Of a DNA stretch of 64,000 bases, positions 36,970 through 45,724 are shown in pieces. The notes below the pieces were generated by a model. It was not told where the DNA came from. It did not search any database and saw nothing but the letters and a program-made list of their open reading frames with translations. The DNA is from Planctomycetota bacterium (lineage in GTDB: Bacteria; Planctomycetota; B15-G4; SIAN01). Each line of letters begins with the position of its first letter. The first letter of the stretch is position 1. Position numbers and translations under genes: made by a program. The stretch is from NCBI GenBank assembly GCA_009691715.1, contig SIAN01000019.1, positions 1 to 64,000 of the forward strand, given 5' to 3'.

Positions 36970-38171
36970 CGGCTGATCTCCTTCAGGGCAGCTGCGAGCT
37001 GCTCCACTTGTGCTTCCTCGATCACCAGCGGCGGAAGCAGCCGCACGACGCGCGGGTCGTGGCTCGATCCCGCGAGAATCCCTCGGGTGCGCAGCTCGGC
37101 CAGAACTTCCTTGGCCGGTCGCGTGCACCGCAGTCCCAACAACAGGCCGAGCCCCTGGATCGATTCCACCGGCCCGACCACGCACGTCTCCTGGATGCGC
37201 TTCGACACCCGTCGCACGCGCTCCAGCACACGGTCCTCTTCCAACGCCAGCAGCGTCGCCTCGACCAGCGCGCAGGCGAGCGGCCCGCCGCCGAAGGTCG
37301 TGCCGAGCTGCCCCTTCTTGATCTGCGCCGCGAGCGCATCCCCCACCAGCACCGCGCCGCACGGGAAGCCGCCGGCGATCCCCTTCGCGAGCGTCAGCAC
37401 GTCGGGCAGCACGCCGTAGTGGTCCGCCGCGAACGGCTGGCCCGAACGACAGACGCCGATCTGCACCTCGTCGAGGATCAGCAGCGCGCCGGTCTTCGTT
37501 GCCGACTCGCGCGCCGCGTGGATGAACGCCTTCGACACAGCGCGCGCACCCGCTACGCCTTGCACTGGCTCGAGGATCACCGCGGCCGTGTCGTGATCGA
37601 TGGCGGCCCGAAGCGCGGCAACGTCATCGAACGGCACCCAAGTCACGTCGAAGGGCTTGCGCGGGAAGGCGTACCAGGTTTCGTGGTGGTCGGTGATCGC
37701 GGCAGCGGCCGCAGTGCGACCGTGAAACGCGCCGCTCACAGCGACGATCTTCGGCCGCTTGGTCACGAGGAACGCGATGCGCAGCGCGTTCTCGTTGGCT
37801 TCGGCGCCCGAGTTCACGAAGAACACCTTGGTCAGGCCGCGTGGCGCGAGCTTGACCAGCCGCGCCGCGGCGCGTGTGCGCACCTCGAGGTCGACCGCGT
37901 TGCTCTGGAAGAAGAGGCGCTGCGCCTGCCCGTTCAACGCGTCGAGCAGTCGCTGGTGGCCATAGCCAAGCGATGCGACCGCGTGGCCGCCGTAGAAGTC
38001 GACGTAGCGCCGCCCGGTCGAGTCCTCGATCGTGACGCCGTCGCCCAACGTGACGGTCATCCCGATCCGGTCGAAGACGTCGAGCAACGGATCGTTCGGC
38101 GTCGCGACCGCCGTCGAGACCGCCGCCGCGGCGGGCGTCAGCGCCGGCTTCGTCGCACTCTGCTTGCTCAT
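36966..38171 (-). CDS. argD: Acetylornithine aminotransferase
   Basis: Class III PLP aminotransferase of 401 aa that makes N-acetylornithine. Typical features are [51 protein letters not shown], the Asp of [20 protein letters not shown] and the PLP lysine in [19 protein letters not shown]. The assigned ATG at 38171 leaves a 20-residue alanine-rich leader before the core. The start overlaps the argC stop (TGATG), so translation is coupled. The long in-frame extension toward 38552 lies inside argC and is rejected. Confidence 0.94.
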   Translation of the reverse strand: MSKQSATKPALTPAAAAVSTAVATPNDPLLDVFDRIGMTVTLGDGVTIEDSTGRRYVDFYGGHAVASLGYGHQRLLDALNGQAQRLFFQSNAVDLEVRTRAAARLVKLAPRGLTKVFFVNSGAEANENALRIAFLVTKRPKIVAVSGAFHGRTAAAAAITDHHETWYAFPRKPFDVTWVPFDDVAALRAAIDHDTAAVILEPVQGVAGARAVSKAFIHAARESATKTGALLILDEVQIGVCRSGQPFAADHYGVLPDVLTLAKGIAGGFPCGAVLVGDALAAQIKKGQLGTTFGGGPLACALVEATLLALEEDRVLERVRRVSKRIQETCVVGPVESIQGLGLLLGLRCTRPAKEVLAELRTRGILAGSSHDPRVVRLLPPLVIEEAQVEQLAAALKEISR

Positions 38172-39421
38172 CAGTACCACCCCCACCCTGGAAGCTCGAG
38201 TCCGGTCGCGTCGGGCAGGCCGAACAGCCGATTCATCCATTGCACGGCGCCGCCCGCGGCACCCTTGGTCAAGTTGTCGATCACCGACGTGACAATCAGC
38301 GTCCGGCCGCGGGTCGCGATCCCGAGACCCACGCGGTTGGTACCGACGACCTCGGTCAGCTTCGGCGGCGCGGTTGAAGCGACGACGAACGACGCGCCGC
38401 CGGCCTTGCGCGCCCGTTCGGAATAGAGCGCGTTGACGCGCTCGACGAGGTCCACCGCCGCCATCGGCTCGCGCAGCGACATGCGCAACGTCGCATGGAT
38501 GCCGCGCACGAACGGCCCCGAATGCGGCACGAACTCGACGTCCGGCTCGCAACCGCGGCAGGCCGCGCCGATCAGGTGGCGCATCTCCGGCTCGTGGCGA
38601 TGCGCGAGCGCGTTGTAGGCGTAGAGCGTCGAGTGACGCTCCGGATGATGCGTGTTCGCGGCGGGCGTCTTGCCGCTTCCCGAGCTACCGGTCACGGCGC
38701 TGACGAAGACGTCGCCCTCGACCAGGCCGAGGCGGAAGAAAGGCCATGCAGCGCAGGTGACGGCCGTGGTGAAACAGCCGGGCTGCGCGGCGTGTGGTGT
38801 CGCGATGCGCTCGGCGTGCTCGGGCACGGCGCAGGTGAATCGCGCGAGGAGCTCGGGCGCTGCGTGCGGCTTGCCGTAGATCGACGACCATTCGGTCGCG
38901 TCGGCGAAACGGAAGTCCGCCGAGAGGTCGACGATGTGGAAGCCGTCGTCGCGGTCACCGAGACCCGCGGCCGCGCGAGCCGCAAGCAACTGCTTCGCGA
39001 GCGGCGCCGCGGCTCCGTGCGGAGTCGCAAGGAACACCGCGGTCGCGCCGGGTCGTGCGATCGCGGCGAGCGCGTCGCGTTCACTCACGAAGCTGCAGCC
39101 ATCGAGGCGCGTGCCGGCGAGGTGCGGGAACGCGGCGGGCACGCGCTCGCCGACCTGGCTGGTCGAGGCGATCGCGGCGGGCGCAAACTTCGGATGCTGG
39201 ACGAGGAGGCGCAGCAATTCACCGGCGACGTAGCCGGATCCACCGAAGACTGCGGTTCGAATTTGCTCCGGAATGGAGCCGGCGCGCTCTTGCGGGTCGG
39301 AGCTGCAGAGGCGCGTTGGCGCGCGGCTCATTCCGGGGGCGGAATCTGGCGGCGCCGGCGGTGCTGGCGCGATCACCTGTGGCATCGTCGGGATCGAGTC
39401 CTGTTTCGTCTTAGAGATCAT
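38171..39421 (-). CDS. argC: N-acetyl-gamma-glutamyl-phosphate reductase
   Basis: The NADPH-dependent reductase of arginine synthesis. Core motifs are AVFGGSGYVAGELLRLL (cofactor loop), VFLATPHGAA, IVDLSADFRF, the active-site Cys in HAAQPGCFTTAV and the His region FVPHSGPFVRGIHATL. The 416-aa assignment starts at the ATG at 39421, with AGGAGG about 12 bases upstream. It carries a proline/serine-rich N-terminal extension of about 55 residues before the Rossmann fold; a later start is possible but the SD supports this one. It overlaps the upstream P-loop gene by 11 bases. Confidence 0.94.
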   Translation of the reverse strand: MISKTKQDSIPTMPQVIAPAPPAPPDSAPGMSRAPTRLCSSDPQERAGSIPEQIRTAVFGGSGYVAGELLRLLVQHPKFAPAAIASTSQVGERVPAAFPHLAGTRLDGCSFVSERDALAAIARPGATAVFLATPHGAAAPLAKQLLAARAAAGLGDRDDGFHIVDLSADFRFADATEWSSIYGKPHAAPELLARFTCAVPEHAERIATPHAAQPGCFTTAVTCAAWPFFRLGLVEGDVFVSAVTGSSGSGKTPAANTHHPERHSTLYAYNALAHRHEPEMRHLIGAACRGCEPDVEFVPHSGPFVRGIHATLRMSLREPMAAVDLVERVNALYSERARKAGGASFVVASTAPPKLTEVVGTNRVGLGIATRGRTLIVTSVIDNLTKGAAGGAVQWMNRLFGLPDATGLELPGWGWY

Positions 39422-40544
39422 CGCCGACGCCTCCTGCGCTCGCGGCCATCGACTTGCCGTTGCCCTCCGCACCGCGTGCTGCGATCAGCGGCGCCAGTCC
39501 AGCTCGATCGGAGACGACCTGCGCCAGCTCCTCGGCCTGCGTCCGCGCATTGCGAGCAGTGCAGCCGGCCTGTTGCTCGACCAGTCGCGACGCCGCGGTG
39601 TTGTCGGTCGCCGGACCGGTGATCACGGCGCAATCGATCTCGTAGCGGTCACGCAGCAGTTGCACGCCGCCCCAAGCCGCGACTGGATCTGAAGCGGCGA
39701 GAACGACCGCCGAGAAGCTCGCGCGAATCTCCGGTACCGAGAGGATTTCGTTCACGCCATAGAGGCCGAGCAAGCCGTCGCCGAGCTCGAGCACGATGAC
39801 GTCCGGGCGCTCGCGCGCGAGGTTGTTGAGGATCGTGCGTGCCGCCTGTGGCGCGGTGTTCGGCGTCGTCGTCACGATGCCGAGATCGGTGAAAACGAGA
39901 ACCTTGCGCGCCCCCGCGTCCTCCATCGACAGGATGTCGCGGCGCAGCGAAACACCCGTGGTCTTGCCAGCGCCGACGCGCAGTCCGAGGTGCGTGAACG
40001 ATTGCACGAGGCTGCACGCGGCCGCGGTCTTGCCCGCGTTCATGCACGAGCCGACGATCGCGACGACCGGGATTCCGCGGACATCGAGCGTGTCCTCGAT
40101 CGGCAGCGCGCCTTGTGTGATGTGCGCTGGCACGCCGATGCGTTCGCCGAGGAACGGGAAATGGAGCACTTGACCGAGAACCTCGACGACGAACGGCGCA
40201 CCGAGATCCGGAGAGCCGCCGTCGTGGACGCCGATCACGCCGCCGAGATTCAGGATGTTCAGCTTGTCGCCGACCTTCACTTCGGCCGGCACGTGACCGG
40301 AGTAGCCGAACAGCGCCTTGCGGTGGCCGAGGGCGCCGGCGATGAGGTCACCCGGCTTCACCTGTGAGAAGCGGCCCGAGGGCAACTCGAGTGTGTTGTA
40401 GGTGCTCTTCGCCGTCAGCACGCGCGCGGCGACGACGCTGCCTTCGACTGCGTGGATCTCACTGCCGACACGCACTTCGCGCGGCAGGCGGCAGTTGAGG
40501 GTCACGGAACCGATCTTGTCCAGAAGCACTGTTTTCATGTTCAT
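39411..40544 (-). CDS. P-loop protein resembling DUF1611, in the arginine operon
   Basis: A 377-aa protein. The N-terminal 130 residues are beta-rich (MNMKTVLLDKIGSVTLNCRL, then VKPGDLIAGALGHRKALFGY). Next comes a P-loop NTPase domain of the DUF1611/dethiobiotin-synthetase type: VVAIVGSCMNAGKTAAACSL (Walker A GSCMNAGKT), a Walker-B-like VIVLELGDGLLG and AVVLAASDPVAAWGG. The function is not established; an ATP-dependent ligase or kinase acting on an amino-acid substrate would fit both fold and neighbours. The ATG at 40544 begins MNMKTV. It lies 47 bases after argG and overlaps argC, so it is a fixed member of the operon. Confidence 0.75.
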   Translation of the reverse strand: MNMKTVLLDKIGSVTLNCRLPREVRVGSEIHAVEGSVVAARVLTAKSTYNTLELPSGRFSQVKPGDLIAGALGHRKALFGYSGHVPAEVKVGDKLNILNLGGVIGVHDGGSPDLGAPFVVEVLGQVLHFPFLGERIGVPAHITQGALPIEDTLDVRGIPVVAIVGSCMNAGKTAAACSLVQSFTHLGLRVGAGKTTGVSLRRDILSMEDAGARKVLVFTDLGIVTTTPNTAPQAARTILNNLARERPDVIVLELGDGLLGLYGVNEILSVPEIRASFSAVVLAASDPVAAWGGVQLLRDRYEIDCAVITGPATDNTAASRLVEQQAGCTARNARTQAEELAQVVSDRAGLAPLIAARGAEGNGKSMAASAGGVGDDL

Positions 40545-40591
40545 TTCCGGAAATGGAGGCGGATGAGGTCGATCGCCAATGCGCGCGAGCG

Positions 40592-41809
40592 TCAGCGCGC
40601 GGCGGCCTGAGCGCGCGACGCGGCGCGTGCGGCGAGCTGCGCGGGTAGCCCGAGGATGCGACTGAAACCGGCCGCGTCGGCGGCGGTCCATTCGCCGACC
40701 GCTTCACCGTAGACCGCCTTGCTGGCGGCCTTGAGTGAATACGGCGAGCTCACGCCGGTCACGAGCGCGTTGCCGGTGCGCAACTGCACGCGCACTTCGC
40801 CGGTGACGCGCTGCTGCACGCTCTCGAACAACGCTTCAGCGTCGCGACAGGCCGGCTCGACCCACTGCCCTTCGTGAATCCAGTCGCCGTAGAGCGAAGC
40901 AACTTGCTCCTTGAGGCGCATCTGCCGCTGCGTCAGCACCAGCTTCTCGAGCTCACGATGTGCAGCGATCAGCAGTGTCGCAGCCGGCGCCTCGAACGCG
41001 ACGCGACCCTTCATGCCCAGGATCGTGTCGCCCATGTGGATGCCGCGGCCGATCCCGAACGGCGCCGCGATCGCGTCGACCGATTCGATGAGTGCGACCG
41101 CTTCCATCCGCTTGCCGTCGAGCGCGACCGGGATCCCGCGTTCGAACGCGATGGCGCACGATGCGGCCGCGCGCGCGCTCTCGAACGCACCGCGCGTCAG
41201 CAACCATGCGCTTTCTGGGATCGACTCGAGCGTGTCGGTCGTTTCCTTTCCGCCGATCGTCACGCCCCACAGTCCGCGATTCACCGAATACGCCGCGCGC
41301 TCTGCAGAAACTTCGACTCCACGCTCGCGCAGATACTTCGCTTCGTGCTCGCGCGAGAAACCGTGATCGCGCACCGGCGCGAGGATTTTCATCTCTGGTG
41401 CCAGCGTGCGCAGTGCGACTTCGAATCGGACTTGGTCATTGCCAGCCGCCGTGCAGCCATGCGCGATGGTCTTCGCACCAAGCTGCCGCGCGACTTCGGC
41501 GACACGACGCGCCTGCAGGCTGCGTTCTGCGCCAACGCACAACGGATAGAGGTTGCCGCGAAGCACGTTGCCCGCGATCAACCAGCGCAACGTTTCGCGG
41601 AAGAACTCGGCGCGCGCGTCGATGCAGTGATGGCTCACTGCGCCGAGTTGCTTCGACTTGTCGGCAAGACGCGTGCGTTCAAGATCGTCGAGTCCGCCGG
41701 TGTCGACGATCACGGTGATGACGTCGCTGCCGTATGTCTCCTTCAACCAAGGGACGCAGAAGGAGGTGTCGAGACCTCCAGAGAAGGCGAGGACGATCGG
41801 TTCGTTCAT
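40592..41809 (-). CDS. argG: Argininosuccinate synthase
   Basis: ArgG joins citrulline and aspartate with ATP. The 405-aa protein starts at the ATG at 41809 with the PP-loop IVLAFSGGLDTSFCVPWLKE. It continues with HGCTAAGNDQVRFEVALRTL, ILAPVRDHGFSREHEAKYL and GRGIHMGDTILGMKGRVAFE. It is the first gene of the leftward operon argG > P-loop protein > argC > argD > argB. GAGGGG precedes the start codon. argF and argH are not in the window. An alanine/arginine-rich C-terminal tail is slightly longer than usual. Confidence 0.95.
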   Translation of the reverse strand: MNEPIVLAFSGGLDTSFCVPWLKETYGSDVITVIVDTGGLDDLERTRLADKSKQLGAVSHHCIDARAEFFRETLRWLIAGNVLRGNLYPLCVGAERSLQARRVAEVARQLGAKTIAHGCTAAGNDQVRFEVALRTLAPEMKILAPVRDHGFSREHEAKYLRERGVEVSAERAAYSVNRGLWGVTIGGKETTDTLESIPESAWLLTRGAFESARAAASCAIAFERGIPVALDGKRMEAVALIESVDAIAAPFGIGRGIHMGDTILGMKGRVAFEAPAATLLIAAHRELEKLVLTQRQMRLKEQVASLYGDWIHEGQWVEPACRDAEALFESVQQRVTGEVRVQLRTGNALVTGVSSPYSLKAASKAVYGEAVGEWTAADAAGFSRILGLPAQLAARAASRAQAAAR

Positions 41810-42097
41810 CGGGCCCCTCAACGCCTTGCTCGACACTCGGCGAGCGCGTCCGGTCGTCCAACCAAATAGAGCGGAAACAGACCCGTCCCGAGAGAACATG
41901 CGGGCGCAGCTAGCGCGAGTCGGATGTCGCTCAGGGACGAGATGGCATGAATATGCCGCACATGGCGGAAGAATGCAAGATGTCGCCGTTCGGTTTCAGC
42001 GAGCGGCGGCGAGCGCTGGCGAGCGCGCGCCTTTGCGGTGCAAAACAACGTGACGCATCAAGCGACGAGAATCGGCTGTTCTCGTGCGTTTTGCCGC
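41810..42097. other. Intergenic region between argG and parB
   Basis: 288 bases that must contain the promoter of the arginine operon. No gene is recognisable. GGCAT-GAAT-ATGCC at 41944-41957 is a small inverted repeat resembling in spacing an ArgR-type half-palindrome, but it is not a clear ARG box. The leftward parB stop codon lies at its right edge, so read-through from parB into the argG promoter region is possible. Confidence 0.35.
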
Positions 42098-42961
42098 TCA
42101 CTCGATCTCGGGTGGCTCCCCCACCAACAGTTCGTAGAGCCGCTCGAAGTCCTTGAGCGAGGAGTAGTTGATGACGATGCGGCCGCGCTGACCCTGTTCG
42201 ACGATCTTCACTTTGGCTCCGAGCTTCTCCCGAAGTCGGGCCCCAAGTCGCTCTGCGTCCGCCGACCGCGGAACGCGGGAGGGACGCTTCCCGACGGCCG
42301 CGGACTCGGCCGCTCGAACGTTCCACCGTTGATCTCGAATCGCCTCGAAGAGCTGCTGGCGCCGGATCGGATCGGTCTCAGTCAACAGCGCTCGCGCGTG
42401 CCCCTCCGAAATCTGCCCGGTCGCGACGGCGGCCAGTTGAACTTCATTCAAGTCGAGTAAACGCAAAGAGTTACTGATGGTCGATCGGGCCATCCCAGCG
42501 AGCTCGGCCACTCGCTCGTGCGACAAGTGTTGCTCGTCGATCAGGCGGCGGAATCCTCGCGCACGCTCCACTGCGTTCAGGTCGCGGCGCTGGATGTTTT
42601 CGATGAGCGCGACGACGAGCATCTGGTCATCTGGGATTGCACGGATCGCCACCGGGACGCGGGTCAAATTCGCGCGCTTGGCCGCCAGCAGTCGGCGCTC
42701 TCCAGCGATCAGCTCAAACCCGCCGGATGGTTTTTCACGAACGACCAGTGGCTGCAGGACACCATGGGCCCGAATCGACTCCGAGAGTTCGGCCAGGCCA
42801 GCTTCGTCGAACTGAACGCGCGGTTGCCACGGGTTCGGCGCGATCTCGTCAATTCCGATTTCTCGCTGCGCTGAGGGCGCCGCAGCAGCAGATTCCGCTT
42901 CGGATTCAGGAACGCCCTGCAGAAGGAAATCGAGTCCTCGGCCAAGTCGTCGCGGTTTCAT
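42098..42961 (-). CDS. parB: ParB-family chromosome partition protein
   Basis: A 287-aa ParB. The CTPase/N-terminal region has ISPNP-like IAPNPWQPRVQFDEAGLAEL and the signature GELIAGERR-type GFELIAGERRLLAAKRA, with ENIQRRDLNAVERARGF. The helix-turn-helix is LSHERVAELAGMARSTISNS, LRLLDLNEVQ. The C-terminal dimer segment reads RIVINYSSLKDFERLYELLV. The ATG at 42961 is preferred because GAGGGGAG is six bases upstream; an ATG at 42982 is in frame. No parA gene adjoins, unlike the common parA-parB pair. A parS-like site lies 53 bases upstream of the start. Confidence 0.92.
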   Translation of the reverse strand: MKPRRLGRGLDFLLQGVPESEAESAAAAPSAQREIGIDEIAPNPWQPRVQFDEAGLAELSESIRAHGVLQPLVVREKPSGGFELIAGERRLLAAKRANLTRVPVAIRAIPDDQMLVVALIENIQRRDLNAVERARGFRRLIDEQHLSHERVAELAGMARSTISNSLRLLDLNEVQLAAVATGQISEGHARALLTETDPIRRQQLFEAIRDQRWNVRAAESAAVGKRPSRVPRSADAERLGARLREKLGAKVKIVEQGQRGRIVINYSSLKDFERLYELLVGEPPEIE

Positions 42962-43013
42962 CGTGCTCCCCTCACTCGCCATTGGTGTGAGGAGTTAACC
43001 GTTTCTGGACGAC

Positions 43014-43029
43014 CGTTTCACGTGAAACA
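43014..43029. other. parS-like site
   Basis: CGTTTCACGTGAAACA matches the broadly conserved parS consensus TGTTTCACGTGAAACA at 15 of 16 positions, with the inner palindrome intact. It lies just upstream of parB. ParB would load here as a CTP-dependent clamp for origin segregation. Confidence 0.85.
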
Positions 43030-43595
43030 TCGGGAGCTTCGCGCATGGATTGCCCGTCGTCAGGCGGCGGCGACCCCTACGCGGCCCGAACGCGCGCGAC
43101 CGATCCGCATCACGATCGAACTCGATCGCGTGAACGAGGTTGGTGCGTCGGCCGCGCATCGGGCCGCGCAAACAGTTGCCGACGCACGCGTGAATCGCGC
43201 CTGCCATCACGGCGGCCCGTCGAATGGCGACACCTTCGACTCCTTTGCACTACGGCTGCCTGGTTCACATCCGATCGCAACCGAGGGCGTGCCTGCGTCG
43301 CCGCCGTCTCCGTCTTCCTTCGACGCCTGCAATGGCGACTCGAATCCGACGCTGGCGCAAGACTCCCCTCCTGCGGTTTCGGGTTCATTGCTGTCGCCTC
43401 GAACAGGACTCATTGCGTGGTTGCGCCGATCATTTGCGAACCAACATCGCGATTCCGAGCAACTCGACCTCCGATCGAGGCCGCGTGCCGTTCGGTCCGA
43501 ATCGTCGTGCGCGGTGAGATCACGTAGTGCTCGATTCGGGTCAACATGTTCACTTCTAGGCCGGGTCGTGAAACATCGAGGCCTCCAACCGACGC

Positions 43596-43611
43596 TGTTC
43601 CACGTGAAACA
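43596..43611. other. parS-like site
   Basis: TGTTCCACGTGAAACA matches the parS consensus at 15 of 16 positions (T to C at position 5). It is 582 bases from the first site. An additional half-site, CGTGAAACA, ends at 43575, 36 bases before the end of this site. Confidence 0.83.
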
Positions 43612-43814
43612 TGAACGGCGTCCAACGGGCGCCACACGTCGCGACGCAGCTTGACGACTCGTCGGAAGCTGCGGCTAGTCTCGCTGATGGGGGGAATGGA
43701 GCCGCGACCGGCACACGATCGGCTACGGCTTGATCGCGGATCCAGGGGCAACGTGACCGCCCGCGCTCCGAATGAACCGCCGGAGATTGCAGCGAAACGA
43801 CATCGGAGCGATGG

Positions 43815-44147
43815 ATGACTGAGTCAGGTGCTCGACACGTCATCTGGAGAGGCGAGGTTCAAGGGGTTGGATTCCGGGTGTCGGTGTTCAGGGAAGCGCG
43901 TCGGCTCGGACTCACTGGGTGGGTTCGCAATCGAACGGACCGTTCCGTTGAAGCGCTCCTCGTGGGCGACGCAACGAGCATCGACGCTCTTCTCGCCAGA
44001 CTGCTCGCGGACCGCCGCGACCAGATTCGCGAGGCGATCGACTCGACGACAACGGCGCCTACGCATCCTGCGTTCGAGATCGTCGCAACCGTCACCACCG
44101 ATTCGCCGCGCGCGGCTCCGCCGGCAACTGCTGCGTCCAAAACATGA
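43815..44147 (+). CDS. acyP: Acylphosphatase
   Basis: A 110-aa acylphosphatase that hydrolyses carboxyl-phosphate bonds. The signature GEVQGVGFRVSVFREARRLG, with the catalytic Arg in GVGFR, and GWVRNRTDRSVEALLVG, with the catalytic Asn in VRN, are intact. The C-terminus has about 15 extra residues rich in Ala, Pro and Thr. The ATG at 43815 is preferred over the one at 43811, which is out of frame. Its stop overlaps the ATG of the next gene (ATGA), suggesting coupling. Confidence 0.9.
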   Translation: MTESGARHVIWRGEVQGVGFRVSVFREARRLGLTGWVRNRTDRSVEALLVGDATSIDALLARLLADRRDQIREAIDSTTTAPTHPAFEIVATVTTDSPRAAPPATAASKT

Positions 44148-44920
44148 ACCCGCCGCCGCACCAGGATCCCGCGCCGCTTTCCGCCAACCGCCGATCCGGC
44201 GGGCACGTCCGCTGGATCGGCGTTCGAGCTGGCGTGGTCGGCTGGCTGCTCGCTTCGCCGGTGCTGGCGTGGGCGGTTGCGTGCGCGTCGCCACAAGACT
44301 CGTTGAATGACATACGGCCCCAATTGTCACTATCCTGCGCTGCATTAGCAGTCGCCATCGCGGTCGCCGTCGCCGCGCGAAAGGTGCATTTCGGAAGCGC
44401 GTTGCTTGGCGTGGCCGTCAGCGCGAATGCTCCGAATCGAAGCTCGAAGTGGCAACTCCTCCAATTCAGCCGCTGGGCGTCTCCGTTGCTCGCCATCAAC
44501 GCAATCGCCGTCAGCGCCAGTGCTTCCGCACTGGGACTTGATTGGAATACGTCTAGTTCGGATACCGACCACAGCGTCGTGTTCGAGGTCGTCGTGCGCG
44601 CCTCGAGCGAAGCCGTATTGCTGTGCGCGATTGGCGTACTCGCGGCGCGTGTCCCGAAACACGGGGTCACTCACCTCGCGCTGGCTCTCAGTCTCGCGTC
44701 TTTTTGGCGCGGCCACCTTCTCTATCCGGTCGCCTCTTCCGCAAACCCCATTGCGACCGCTTTCAACAAAACTTCTTCCGTCGGCGCTGTCGATGAAGCC
44801 GGGCGTGCTGCGTGGTGGGGGAGTCCGTCGATCGCCTGCGTGCTGCTGGCGGCGGGCGTTCTTTCCGCGTGGTTGGCCACTACCGCACGCCCGTCGAGCC
44901 AAGTCACCCATCCGCCTTGA
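44144..44920 (+). CDS. Unrecognised multi-pass membrane protein
   Basis: A 258-aa protein with about six hydrophobic segments, including GVVGWLLASPVLAWAVACA, LSCAALAVAIAVAVAARKV, FSRWASPLLAINAIAVSASA and SPSIACVLLAAGVLSAWLAT. The polar loops are serine-rich. No family is recognised. Codon choice here is less GC-extreme than in neighbouring genes. It is translationally coupled to acyP and followed within 43 bases by the phosphoesterase gene, so the three may form an operon; a joint function is not evident. Confidence 0.65.
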   Translation: MNPPPHQDPAPLSANRRSGGHVRWIGVRAGVVGWLLASPVLAWAVACASPQDSLNDIRPQLSLSCAALAVAIAVAVAARKVHFGSALLGVAVSANAPNRSSKWQLLQFSRWASPLLAINAIAVSASASALGLDWNTSSSDTDHSVVFEVVVRASSEAVLLCAIGVLAARVPKHGVTHLALALSLASFWRGHLLYPVASSANPIATAFNKTSSVGAVDEAGRAAWWGSPSIACVLLAAGVLSAWLATTARPSSQVTHPP

Positions 44921-44963
44921 GGCGTGGCGGGCACGGCCGGGTCTGCGCCCGCCGGAGCTCGCC

Positions 44964-45689
44964 TTGAAGATCGCCATCTTCAGCGATGTGCACGCCAACC
45001 TCGCCGCGCTTCAAGCGGTGCAGAACGACATCGATCGCGTCGGCGTCTCCGCGCGACTGTGCCTCGGCGACAGCGTCGGCTACGGCGCTGATCCACGCGC
45101 TTGCCTCGATCTGCTCCTGCAATCGTGCGACGTCCTGCTCGCCGGCAACCACGACCTCGCGGCAGCCGGCCGCCTTTCGCTCGACCGCTTTTCCGGACTC
45201 GCGCGACATGCCGTCGACTACGCGCGCGCTCTCCTCACCGAACCACAGCGCAAGCGACTCGCCGAGATGCACGACGAGGAGTGGTGGGGGGACCTCTTGT
45301 TGGTCCACGCTTCACCGGCTGATCCCGCTGAATTCCCGTACGTCCGCGACGCCGAGGCGGCGCGCGCGCAATTCGACGCCCGCCAGTTCCGAGCGGCGTT
45401 CTACGGACACACGCACCTGCCACTCGCCTTCGAGGATGACGGCGAGCGAGTCGGTCTCACTGCTCGCCCGCGTCTCGAGCTGAAGGCCGGGATGCGCTAT
45501 CTCTGCAACGTCGGCAGCGTCGGCCAGCCTCGCGACCAGGATCCACGCGCCTGCTGGGCGCTCTACGACTCCGACGCGCGCACCGTCGCATTTCGCCGAG
45601 TCGCCTACGACATCGAGGCCACAACAGCGCGCATCAAGGAGGCCGGACTTCCGGAGGCGCTCGCGGCGCGACTGCTCGTCGGGGTCTGA
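44964..45689 (+). CDS. Metallophosphoesterase (calcineurin-like)
   Basis: A 241-aa phosphoesterase with the five metal-site motifs in order: IAIFSDVHANLAAL, CLGDSVGYGADP, LLAGNHDLA, LLLVHASPAD and FYGHTHLPLAF. It also shows CNVGSVGQPRDQDPRACWAL, typical of the YfcE/MJ0936-like bacterial enzymes of broad phosphodiesterase activity. The start is the TTG at 44964, preceded by GGAG at 44954-44957; no ATG fits the start of the fold. The cytoplasmic substrate is unknown. Confidence 0.88.
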   Translation: MKIAIFSDVHANLAALQAVQNDIDRVGVSARLCLGDSVGYGADPRACLDLLLQSCDVLLAGNHDLAAAGRLSLDRFSGLARHAVDYARALLTEPQRKRLAEMHDEEWWGDLLLVHASPADPAEFPYVRDAEAARAQFDARQFRAAFYGHTHLPLAFEDDGERVGLTARPRLELKAGMRYLCNVGSVGQPRDQDPRACWALYDSDARTVAFRRVAYDIEATTARIKEAGLPEALAARLLVGV

Positions 45690-45724
45690 ACGCGCCGCGT
45701 CCGACGGCTCCGGCGCTCGCGAGC

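Larger units (their letters stand above)
42962..43814. other. Gene-poor partition region with parS-like sites
   Basis: About 850 bases without a recognisable gene. Open frames on both strands (for example 43022-43654 rightward and 43207-43635 leftward) have Arg/Ser/Pro-rich translations typical of non-coding shadows. It contains two parS-like sequences, at 43014-43029 and 43596-43611, and a half-site ending at 43575. It may be a centromere region, or the scar of a lost gene next to parB, where parA would be expected. Confidence 0.5.

Noticed and set aside
41944..41957. ARG box upstream of argG
   Set aside because: The small inverted repeat GGCAT/ATGCC does not match the known ArgR consensus, and no second box is near it.
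43022..43654. Possible rightward gene starting at a parS site
   Set aside because: Low-complexity Ser/Pro/Arg translation, no SD, and start inside the ParB-binding site.
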